From Rhodoferax sp. (lineage in GTDB: Bacteria > Pseudomonadota > Gammaproteobacteria > Burkholderiales > Burkholderiaceae_C): DNA of 7,393 nucleotides. Of the stretch, positions 1-5,367 are shown in pieces. The stretch is taken from positions 1 to 7,393 of the forward strand of contig JAJAZK010000575.1 of assembly GCA_026785765.1 (NCBI GenBank), in the 5' to 3' direction. Below the pieces are notes generated by a model, which worked only from the letters and a program-made list of their open reading frames with translations, was not told the DNA's origin and ran no database searches. The first letter of the stretch is position 1, and every line of letters begins with the position of its first letter. Position numbers and translations under genes: made by a program.

Positions 1-286
1 CGCCGTCGTTGCGGGTTTCGAGGCGGCTTATGGCGGGTAGCGGGCTAGCCGCCCTCACGGCCTTGGCCTGTGCTTCCGCAGTCAGAAGCGGCTGCCCCAA
101 CAACACAGTTGTCTGGCGCTCACCGACCTTGAGCGTTGCGTTAACCTTGCTGTCAAACCGGATCTTGTCGCGAATGCTGATCGTGTAGGCGCCCTCGTAA
201 ACACCTTTCTGTGTCTCCGGCAGTCCAATCAGGTTGGTGAGCGCCGACACTAATGTTGTATCAAAACCCGAGTACTGCCTGGACAA
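1..286 (-). CDS. Partial hypothetical protein, GVYEGAYTI-type domain
   Basis: An open minus-strand frame enters from the left edge and continues without a stop up to a TGA at 287-289, giving about 95 codons. The translation reads like real protein, with the segment GVYEGAYTISIRD followed by alternating hydrophobic and polar residues (VNATLKV, TTVVLGQPL), as expected for a beta-rich domain. From memory, G-V-Y-x-G-x-Y-T-I motifs followed by an R/D-rich turn occur in uncharacterised, probably exported proteins of Burkholderiales; this is recollection, not a search. The start is unresolved: GTG at 248-250 and TTG at 284-286 are the only early candidates and neither has a visible Shine-Dalgarno. 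Related domains usually have more sequence before the motif, so the gene may be 5'-truncated or frameshifted near 285. The C-terminus lies outside the window. No function is assigned. It is divergent from the transporter on its right. Confidence 0.5.
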   Translation of the reverse strand, partial: MSRQYSGFDTTLVSALTNLIGLPETQKGVYEGAYTISIRDKIRFDSKVNATLKVGERQTTVLLGQPLLTAEAQAKAVRAASPLPAISRLETRNDG

Positions 287-374
287 TCAAAGCCGCGCGG
301 TGGTGGCGTGGATCGTCAAGGATAATGCCGCGCGCGCCAAGCGTCCGCCGTGCGCACCGGGTTCCGCGCGATCG

Positions 375-392
375 ACGCCAACATGTTGGCGT
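375..392. promoter_or_regulatory. 18-bp perfect palindrome in divergent intergenic gap
   Basis: ACGCCAACATGTTGGCGT equals its own reverse complement over all 18 bases. It lies between the minus-strand gene ending its open frame near 286 and the probable transporter start at 464, where an operator for either gene would be expected. A dyad of this length without a loop suits a homodimeric DNA-binding protein rather than an RNA hairpin. The halves of a second, imperfect dyad flank it: CGCGATCG just to the left and CGATCCGCG about 10 bases to the right. No promoter elements good enough to call were seen nearby. The operator role is inferred from symmetry and position only. Confidence 0.4.
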
Positions 393-463
393 TCAGGGCC
401 CCGATCCGCGACCGCCTGGCGGGTTTTGCGGTGACACTCGGGGCTAGACACGAGACGCAAGAG

Positions 464-1657
464 ATGGACCCCACAACCAAGCACCCGGGCAGCAGTGCCG
501 ACGGCGAGAATCCCGCGCTGACACCGACGCCGACGACGCTCAACGAACCGCACCGGGATTTGCCGCGCACGCCAGTCGATGTGCATAGCCTGTCGTTGGT
601 GGTGCTGGCCGCCCTGGCCGGCATCTTCATGCTGCGCTGGGCCAGTGCGGTGCTGATTCCCGTGATGGTCGGGCTGCTGTTCAGTTATGCACTGTCACCC
701 GTGGTGAATTGGCTGCAGGCGCGCCGGATTCCGCGTGCCGTCAGCGCAGCGATCCTGATCCTGGGCATCCTGGGCGGGGCCGGAGCCACCATGGGGTCAC
801 TCAGTGACGACGCCGCCAAACTGGTCGAGTCCCTGCCGGCCTCGGCGCAAAAGCTGCGGGACGCGATTCGCCCGGCGCGCGGCAGGTCGGACAGCACGCT
901 GGCCACGGTACAAAAGGCCGCGGCGCAACTCGAACAGGCAGCAGCCGAGGCGACCACCACCAGCCCGCCGAGCCGCGGCGTACAGAGGGTGCAGGTGGAG
1001 AAACCGCGGTTCGACATCAAGGACCATCTTTGGACCGGCACCCTGGGGTTGATCAGCGTATTGGGCCAGATTGCCGTTGTGGCCTTGATCACATTCTTCC
1101 TGCTGGCATCGGGCGACGGCTTCCGGCGCAAAGTGGTCAAACTGGCCGGCCCAACGCTGAGCCGAAGGCGCGTGACATTGCAGGCCTTGAACGAAATCAA
1201 CGGGCAGATCCAGCGCTATTTGCTGGTCCAGCTCTTCACCAGCATCCTGGTGGGTCTGGCGACGTGGCTGTGTTTTATGGCGATCGGGCTGGAACAGGCC
1301 GCGGTCTGGGGCGTCGCGGCGGCGATCCTGAACATGGTGCCCTATATCGGCAACATGATCATCACCGGCGGCTCCGCACTGTTGGGCTTTACACAGTTCG
1401 GCACGCTGGAAATGGCGTTGCTGGTGGCCGGTATTTCGCTGGTCATCAACAGCATAGAAGGCTTCCTGCTGACCCCTTGGCTGACCAGCCGGGCCAACAA
1501 GATGAATCCGGTCGCCGTGTTTGTCGGCGTGCTGGCTTGGGGCTGGCTCTGGGGCGCCTGGGGCTTGTTGCTGGGGGTGCCGATCCTGGTGATCATCAAG
1601 GCCATCTGCGACCGGGTGGACGATCTCAAGCCAGTGGGCGAAATTCTCGGCGCCTGA
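464..1657 (+). CDS. AI-2E family transporter (PerM/YdiK, UPF0118)
   Basis: Multi-pass inner-membrane protein of the AI-2E transporter (PF01594) family. Members have been linked to autoinducer-2 export or Na+/H+ antiport, but the substrate cannot be read from sequence. From ATG 464 it is 397 aa. A polar, Pro/Thr-rich N-terminal tail (about residues 1-40) precedes hydrophobic segments near 43-57, 61-78 and 93-111. A long soluble loop follows (about 112-190), Ala/Gln-rich and probably helical. The conserved C-terminal half has segments near 193-215, 253-273, 278-300, 315-335 and 349-380. Family hallmarks are NMVPYIGNMI (about 290-299), the PWLTSRANKMNPVAVF stretch (about 338-353) and WGWLWGAWGLLLGVP. 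The frame is open upstream to ATG 350, but the extra 38 residues are not membrane-like and ATG 464 has a weak purine stretch (GAGACG) 6-7 bases upstream, so 464 is preferred. It stands alone, convergent with metY. Family confidence is high; start confidence is moderate. Confidence 0.88.
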   Translation: MDPTTKHPGSSADGENPALTPTPTTLNEPHRDLPRTPVDVHSLSLVVLAALAGIFMLRWASAVLIPVMVGLLFSYALSPVVNWLQARRIPRAVSAAILILGILGGAGATMGSLSDDAAKLVESLPASAQKLRDAIRPARGRSDSTLATVQKAAAQLEQAAAEATTTSPPSRGVQRVQVEKPRFDIKDHLWTGTLGLISVLGQIAVVALITFFLLASGDGFRRKVVKLAGPTLSRRRVTLQALNEINGQIQRYLLVQLFTSILVGLATWLCFMAIGLEQAAVWGVAAAILNMVPYIGNMIITGGSALLGFTQFGTLEMALLVAGISLVINSIEGFLLTPWLTSRANKMNPVAVFVGVLAWGWLWGAWGLLLGVPILVIIKAICDRVDDLKPVGEILGA

Positions 1658-1675
1658 ACAGCGGCGCTGCAGGCG

Positions 1676-1703
1676 GGCCAGGGCGCGCCATGCCGCCTTG
1701 GCC
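1676..1703. terminator. Hairpin after transporter stop, possible terminator
   Basis: GGCCAGGGCG (1676-1685) pairs with CGCCTTGGCC (1694-1703) over 10 bp with one G.U pair and an 8-base loop, beginning 19 bases after the transporter stop and lying between two convergent genes. No T-run follows on either strand, so it is not a classical Rho-independent terminator. It may act as an mRNA 3'-end stabiliser or a weak bidirectional terminator. A second small hairpin, CCCCT-TGC-AGGGG, lies near 1758-1770 and also lacks a T-run. Confidence 0.35.
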
Positions 1704-1802
1704 AGTGGCATACGCCTGAGGAGACGTGCCGAAAGCGGACTATGGGTAGACGCAGCGCCCCTTGCAGGGGTTGGCGACCAGGTTGTCGTGACCGCAGTTT
1801 TC

Positions 1803-3092
1803 TTACTGCGTTCAGCGCCTGCGCCAAATCTGCCTTCAGATCCTCAATGTGCTCGGTCCCTATGCAAAGGCGAACGGTTTCCTCACTGACTCCGGTTTTC
1901 AGCAGTTCCTCTGAGGACAACTGACGGTGGGTCGTGGAAGCCGGATGTGTTGCCAAAGACTTGCAATCGCCAATGTTGACCAGACGGGTAAACAGCTGCA
2001 GTGCGTCCAGAAAACGCGCGCCGCCCTCGCGCCCGCCGAACACGCCAAATGTCAGCAAGCCCGGGGCTCGGCCCCCCATGAGCTTCTGTGCGAGCGCGTG
2101 GTCGGGGTGATCGTCCAGTCCGGCGTAATTGACCCAGCTCACCTTGGCGTGTGTTTTCAGGAACTTCGCCACAGCCAGCGTGTTCTCGCAGATGCGGTCC
2201 ATGCGTAGCGCCAGGGTTTCCAGGCCTTGCAGAATTTGCCAGGCGTTGAACGGCGAAATGGCTGCCCCCATGTTGCGCAGTGGCACAACGCGGGCGCGGC
2301 CAATGTAGGCGCCGCACCCAAAGCTTCGGTGTAGACCACGCCGTGATAGCTCACGTCTGGCTCGTTCAGGCGCTTGAAGCGCGCCTTGTGTTGGGCCCAC
2401 GGGAACTTGCCTGAATCAACAATCGCGCCGCCCAGGCTGGTGCCGTGGCCGCCGATGTATTTGGTGAGGGAATGCACGACGATGTCAGCCCCGTGTTCAA
2501 AAGGTCGGCACAGGTAGGGGCTGGGAACGGTGTTATCCACAATCAGGGGCACGCCATGCCGATGTGCGATCTCGGCCAAAGCGGCAATGTCGGTCACATT
2601 GCCCAAAGGATTGCCGAGCGATTCGGCAAAGATCGCCTTGGTTTTGTCGTCGATCAGCGCCTCAAAGCTGGCAGGGTTGGCGTAGTCGGCAAATCGGGTC
2701 TGTATGCCGTATTGCGGCAGGGTGTGGGCGAACAGGTTATAGGTGCCACCATAAAGGGCGCTGCTGGAGACGATGTTGTCGCCGGCCTCGGCAATGGTTT
2801 GGATAGCATAAGTGACTGCGGATTGTCCTGACGCCAGAGCCAATGCCGCAATGCCACCCTCCAGCGCCGCTACGCGCTCTTCAAGAACCGCCTGAGTGGG
2901 GTTCATGATCCGGGTGTAGATGTTGCCGGGCACCTTTAGATCAAACAGATCGGCGCCGTGCTGGGCACTGTCAAATGAGTAGGCTACCGTTTGGTACAGC
3001 GGCACGGCGACCGCATGGGTGCTGGGGTCCGGGACATAGCCGGTGTGAACCGATTTGGTTTCAAAACGCCATTGGCTGGTGTCACGTGTCAT
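1803..3092 (-). pseudogene. metY: O-acetylhomoserine sulfhydrylase (MetY), frameshifted
   Basis: PLP-dependent Cys/Met-metabolism enzyme that makes homocysteine from O-acetyl-L-homoserine and sulfide in the direct sulfhydrylation route to methionine. The N-terminal frame starts at ATG 3090-3092 with AAAGGA 8 bases upstream. It holds every expected element: YTR (residues 59-61, cofactor phosphate), SGQSAV (90-93 region), Y114 (ring stacking), D186 in VDNT, and the Schiff-base lysine K211 in SLTKYIGGHG. After VVYTEALGA the frame is lost at 2308-2314, where GGTGCGGCGCCTAC lacks one base relative to the LGAAAYIG expected in the family. The rest, from AYIGRARVVPLRNMG through THPASTTHRQ to VRLCIGTEHIEDL, continues intact in the next frame. 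That frame has no stop near the usual C-terminus and runs on antisense into the transporter. A TAA at 1803-1805 sits where the family normally ends (after LAQALNA) but in the N-terminal frame. Total length, about 430 codons, is normal. No internal stops occur apart from the indels, so the damage is recent or is sequence error. Confidence 0.85.
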
Positions 3093-3100
3093 GGAACTTG

Positions 3101-3106
3101 TCCTTT
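3101..3106 (-). promoter_or_regulatory. Shine-Dalgarno of metY
   Basis: On the minus strand AAAGGA lies 8 bases before the metY ATG (3090-3092). It fixes this ATG as the start, in agreement with the family N-terminus, in which a short polar segment precedes the ETKSVHTGY region. Confidence 0.6.
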
Positions 3107-3236
3107 AGGTGGTGCTGCGCTCCTGGGCAATGGTGTGCGAACAATTTGCTCTGAAGCCGATGGAAGCCACGCTACTTTTTGCTCTGGGCGCCGAGAAGTT
3201 GGTTCCGCCTCGCATCTGAGCGGCAGCTTTTCACGC

Positions 3237-3269
3237 ACTCCCGCACCATAAGTAAACTGTGCCGGGAGT
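3237..3269. repeat. Inverted repeat, 10-bp stem with one bulge
   Basis: ACTCCCGCAC (3237-3246) pairs with GTG-C-CGGGAGT (3259-3269) with a single bulged C and a 12-base A/T-richer loop. It lies about 145 bases upstream of the metY start on the minus strand. In RNA it would form a stable hairpin; as DNA it could be a binding site. No T-run makes it a terminator on either strand. Confidence 0.5.
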
Positions 3270-3296
3270 TCCCACTTTCCACGCGCTACGTCGGCA

Positions 3297-3312
3297 ACCG
3301 CAGCATTGCGGT
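3297..3312. repeat. Perfect 6-bp hairpin ACCGCA-GCAT-TGCGGT
   Basis: A perfect 6-bp stem with a 4-base loop, 27 bases from the larger inverted repeat at 3237-3269. Alone it could be chance in GC-rich DNA; next to the other dyads it adds to the impression of a structured non-coding stretch. Confidence 0.35.
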
Positions 3313-3395
3313 CCCACAGATTGCTAAGGCGAGGACGGGCAAAGCGGCCATAACTGCCACCGCATGCGATTCGGCCTGCTGCGGAAGGCCCGATG

Positions 3396-3599
3396 TCAGG
3401 GCGAACCGGCAATACGTGGATTCCTGGGAGTTCCCGAGATGGGTCGTCCGTCAGCATCTCGGTCCGTTCTTGGCATGACGGCGGGGGAACCCGCTCCTGG
3501 TGACTGGTCAACATTGTCCTCCACCATGTCGAGGAAATCATCAACCTGGTCCGGCGAGTGCCTGGATGGCTGAATAAGCGCGTCGTGTCGGGTGGTCAT
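3396..3599 (-). CDS. Small hypothetical ORF, acidic helix near N-terminus
   Basis: A 67-residue frame starts at ATG 3597-3599 with AGGAAA about 6 bases upstream, which is the main reason to list it. Residues about 15-32 (SPDQVDDFLDMVEDNVDQ) are acidic and suit an amphipathic helix. The second half is Arg/Pro/Gly-rich, looks disordered and resembles a chance frame. It follows the reductase remnant on the same strand, so it may be a small downstream gene of that old operon, itself a decayed fragment, or not a gene. No family is recognised and no function is offered. Confidence 0.25.
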   Translation of the reverse strand: MTTRHDALIQPSRHSPDQVDDFLDMVEDNVDQSPGAGSPAVMPRTDRDADGRPISGTPRNPRIAGSP

Positions 3600-3614
3600 G
3601 GTGTTTCCTGGAAA

Positions 3615-3985
3615 TTGGCAAGACTGGAAAGTATCTGCCGCTTGACTTGGAACGGCCATCGGCCAGACAGAGACGCTGCGGTATTACGCCTCCTGCAGCC
3701 CGGCTGTCGCGCGGGGCGCCTGCCGCCTGTCCAAGGATGGGATCGGGCGTGATCGCTGCAAGTAGCAAGGCCAGTCGATCGCTGATCTGACGACTCACCC
3801 CGGACCGTAGTAATCACCATCTTATTGATTTGCCCATCGCGCAGGAATGACTGCAATAGCCGCCCGCCATCGACATAAACGCGGTGCACGTTTTTTGCCG
3901 AGCCACGGCCTCCATTGCGCCCGCTGGAGAGAGAGCTCCCCCGAGCCATCACGACCATGTCTTTGTCTACGATGAAATCGATGTA
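3615..3985 (-). pseudogene. Decayed dihydrofolate reductase-like (RibD C-terminal domain) gene
   Basis: The stretch at 3803-3896, read on the minus strand, gives KNVHRVYVDGGRLLQSFLRD followed by GQINKMVITTV. This matches the conserved core of the RibD_C/dihydrofolate-reductase-like family (PF01872), where VYVDGG lines the NADPH site and the next helix and strand end in ITxVPVLLG. The rest is spread over other frames. Upstream, DKDMVVMARG corresponds to the family's KPVVVLSRGEL strand, and restoring one base in the G5 tract (C5 at 3938-3942) brings GELSL into phase. A further shift gives AMEAVAR before the A6 tract at 3891-3896. Downstream, PDPILGQ (about 3730-3746) resembles the PVLIGQG strand, and the last segment ends near 3615. 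At least three frame changes are needed, so a normal product (about 180-220 aa) cannot be made. Boundaries are approximate. The original substrate is unknown; relatives are NADPH-dependent reductases often annotated only as dihydrofolate reductase family. Confidence 0.55.
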
Positions 3986-4202
3986 GGCGTGTGCTACGCC
4001 ACAAACATTTGGCAGCACTGTAGTTTGCGCCGGTTTGGCCGATAAGACTGTTATCGCCCTCCCGCGACCCATTGCAACCCAACGACGAAGTTTGCGCCGA
4101 TGGCGCGCGCTCGCATCGGCAGGTGCCTTCGAGTTGCTGGCGAACGGGTGTGTGCCATGCAGCGTTTTCCCGGTTCCAGCCCTTGTCAGCCCAGCATCCT
4201 TC

Positions 4203-4207
4203 AGGAG
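4203..4207 (+). promoter_or_regulatory. Shine-Dalgarno deciding a TTG start
   Basis: AGGAG lies 9 bases before TTG 4217-4219. Starting there places a textbook signal peptide exactly at the N-terminus, whereas the in-frame ATGs at 4100 and 4157 would add 39 or 20 mostly polar residues and have no comparable site. Confidence 0.5.
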
Positions 4208-4216
4208 CAGCGAATT

Positions 4217-4897
4217 TTGAAAGCCACCATAGCGGTTCTTGCCAGTCTGGCGTTCCTGTGTCCAACGGTGTCCTGGGCGCAGGGCATTCCGACTGTCACG
4301 CAGTGGATCGCGATATTTCAGGAGGTCCACAAGCACCCACTTTTCAAGGACCTGAAGTTCAGCTACGCCAGAATACCGGCTGAAAAAGTGGGTCATTCTC
4401 CAGTGGGTGTCATACCGCGGGATGGGCAGGACTGTGTCATCGCCATTTCGGAGGGTGACAATTCAAAGATGGGCCGGATGATGGCACTGACTTCCTCGCC
4501 CGAGACGGCGCGCGCATTCTTGATGACCATTGCGGCCCACGAATTTGGGCATTGCTTTCGAATTCGCAGCAAAAACCTGTCTCTGCAGTTATGGGAACGT
4601 GTGCTCGCCACGGCGCCAGGCTCTGCGGACCGCCAAGCCATGGAAAAAGTCATTTCCGTTGAGGAGGCCTACGCCGACGCGTATGCCTTTGCCTATATTC
4701 GCGATGCCCATCCGCAGATGTTTATGGAGATGTTCAAGGCGATGCGCAGTCTTCGGCACGAACCGTCGTTTGCGAATCCGTTTTACCAGGTCGAGCCACT
4801 GTACCTGCAGCTCGCCAGCCGCGGCCTGGATGTCAGCCTTCCACTGCAGATGCAGGTGGAGGACGTGATGAGAGCGTCCAGTTTCCAGGTTCCGTGA
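4217..4897 (+). CDS. Secreted zinc metalloprotease (HEFGH), unassigned family
   Basis: Predicted exported metallopeptidase of 226 aa from TTG 4217. Residues 1-21 form a signal peptide: one Lys, a hydrophobic core (ATIAVLASLAFL) and a probable cut after VSWA, so the enzyme should act in the periplasm or outside the cell. Zinc motif HEFGH (residues 108-112) supplies two histidines and the catalytic Glu109. About 38 residues later EAYAD (150-154) fits the E-x-x-A-D third-ligand motif of gluzincin-type families such as M48, giving Glu150 as likely ligand. The helix before HEFGH (PETARAFLMTIAA) and the spacing suit a compact zincin. Two cysteines remain after cleavage (C73, C113) and could form a disulfide next to the active site. 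It lacks the membrane segments of HtpX-type M48 proteases and is shorter than most. It is convergent with the J-domain gene 67 bases downstream and has no operon partner. Natural substrate is unknown; an inactive or non-protease zincin cannot be excluded. Confidence 0.75.
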   Translation: MKATIAVLASLAFLCPTVSWAQGIPTVTQWIAIFQEVHKHPLFKDLKFSYARIPAEKVGHSPVGVIPRDGQDCVIAISEGDNSKMGRMMALTSSPETARAFLMTIAAHEFGHCFRIRSKNLSLQLWERVLATAPGSADRQAMEKVISVEEAYADAYAFAYIRDAHPQMFMEMFKAMRSLRHEPSFANPFYQVEPLYLQLASRGLDVSLPLQMQVEDVMRASSFQVP

Positions 4898-4964
4898 CCT
4901 CTGCAGCGCTCCTGGGCGGCCGAGCCAACACGCTGGCGCGCCGGGCACGGCACTGCCAGGGGAA

Positions 4965-5354
4965 TCAGGCGTGGAACGAGACCCAGGCCGACCCCCGACG
5001 GGGCATTTTCGGAAACACGGCAATGTCCCTGTAACTGGCCGCTGCGCTGGCGTTGACCCGCCTTCCGATTGGCTTGTCCTTTTGTTGTTGCCTTTGGACG
5101 AGATACTCCTTCTCGCGGGCAAGCTCTTCACGTTGTTGAACCAGGAAGTCGTATCGTCCACGCCGTGCTGCGTCGGACAGTACTTCATAGGCTTCGTTCA
5201 AGCGCTTCATGTAAATGTTGCCGCGTTCGACACCGTCAGGATTCTTGTCCGGGTGAAATTTCTGGCTCAGAATGCGATATGCAGCTTTGATGACCATGCC
5301 ATTTGCACAGCGGGAAACCTGCAAGGTATCGTAGTAGGTCGTTAACGGGTCCAC
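4965..5354 (-). CDS. Short J-domain protein (class C, DnaJ-like)
   Basis: A 129-residue J-domain co-chaperone, expected to stimulate ATP hydrolysis by an Hsp70 (DnaK) partner in the cytoplasm. Helix I is in TTYYDTLQVS (about 5-14), basic helix II in VIKAAYRILSQKF (about 21-33), the invariant HPD at 34-36 and helix III in YMKRLNEAYEVLSDAARRGRYDF (48-70). A charged, probably helical segment (QREELAREKEYLVQRQQQK, about 74-92) and a short basic tail follow. The Gly/Phe region, zinc-finger repeats and C-terminal substrate-binding domain of DnaJ are absent, so it is a class C J-protein whose client specificity is unknown. The start is GTG 5352-5354 with GGAGGA 7 bases upstream. An ATG between them is in another frame and opens an unrelated reading. 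It is convergent with the metalloprotease and is probably transcribed alone. Confidence 0.88.
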   Translation of the reverse strand: MDPLTTYYDTLQVSRCANGMVIKAAYRILSQKFHPDKNPDGVERGNIYMKRLNEAYEVLSDAARRGRYDFLVQQREELAREKEYLVQRQQQKDKPIGRRVNASAAASYRDIAVFPKMPRRGSAWVSFHA

Positions 5355-5361
5355 GTTTCAT

Positions 5362-5367
5362 TCCTCC
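5362..5367 (-). promoter_or_regulatory. Strong Shine-Dalgarno for GTG-started J-domain gene
   Basis: GGAGGA on the minus strand lies 7 bases before GTG 5352-5354. The good spacing supports GTG as start and argues against the ATG at 5359-5361, which would be only one base from the site and leads into a different frame. Confidence 0.65.

Larger units (their letters stand above)
3107..3395. other. Gene-poor, hairpin-rich interval upstream of metY
   Basis: No reading frame here on either strand resembles a known protein; the open frames are Arg/Ser/Pro-rich, as chance frames in GC-rich DNA tend to be. The interval should contain the metY promoter, but no convincing -35/-10 pair was found. It contains at least three inverted repeats, at 3237-3269, at 3297-3312, and GGCCT/AGGCC near 3374-3391, plus the palindromic 8-mer CGCATGCG near 3362. 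The 10-mer GGGAGTTCCC occurs at 3264-3273 and again just outside at 3426-3435. No SAM riboswitch or other riboswitch core was recognised. Confidence 0.5.

Noticed and set aside
350..463. Longer transporter start at ATG 350
   Set aside because: The 38 extra residues do not resemble the family, no ribosome site precedes ATG 350 and the extension contains the palindrome at 375-392.
797..1711. 304-codon minus-strand frame opposite the transporter
   Set aside because: Its Gln/His/Arg-rich composition is typical of an antisense shadow in GC-rich coding DNA. The plus-strand transporter explains the region.
1756..1812. Rho-independent terminators from CCCCT-TGC-AGGGG or CGCAG/CTGCG
   Set aside because: Stems are only 5 bp and neither is followed by a T-run on the appropriate strand.
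2300..2325. Programmed ribosomal frameshift in metY
   Set aside because: No X-XXY-YYZ slippery heptamer and no clear downstream stimulatory structure; MetY is not known to be made this way, and the downstream frame lacks a stop in the right place.
4096..4120. GCCGATG/CATCGGC 7-bp inverted repeat before the metalloprotease
   Set aside because: An 11-base GC loop and no conserved context; this is expected by chance in such GC-rich DNA and is not strong enough to call an operator.
3596..4396. Long 266-codon minus-strand open frame
   Set aside because: Its first part is antisense to the well-supported metalloprotease and its later part crosses the reductase remnant out of phase. Only the VYVDGG core is meaningful, listed as a pseudogene.
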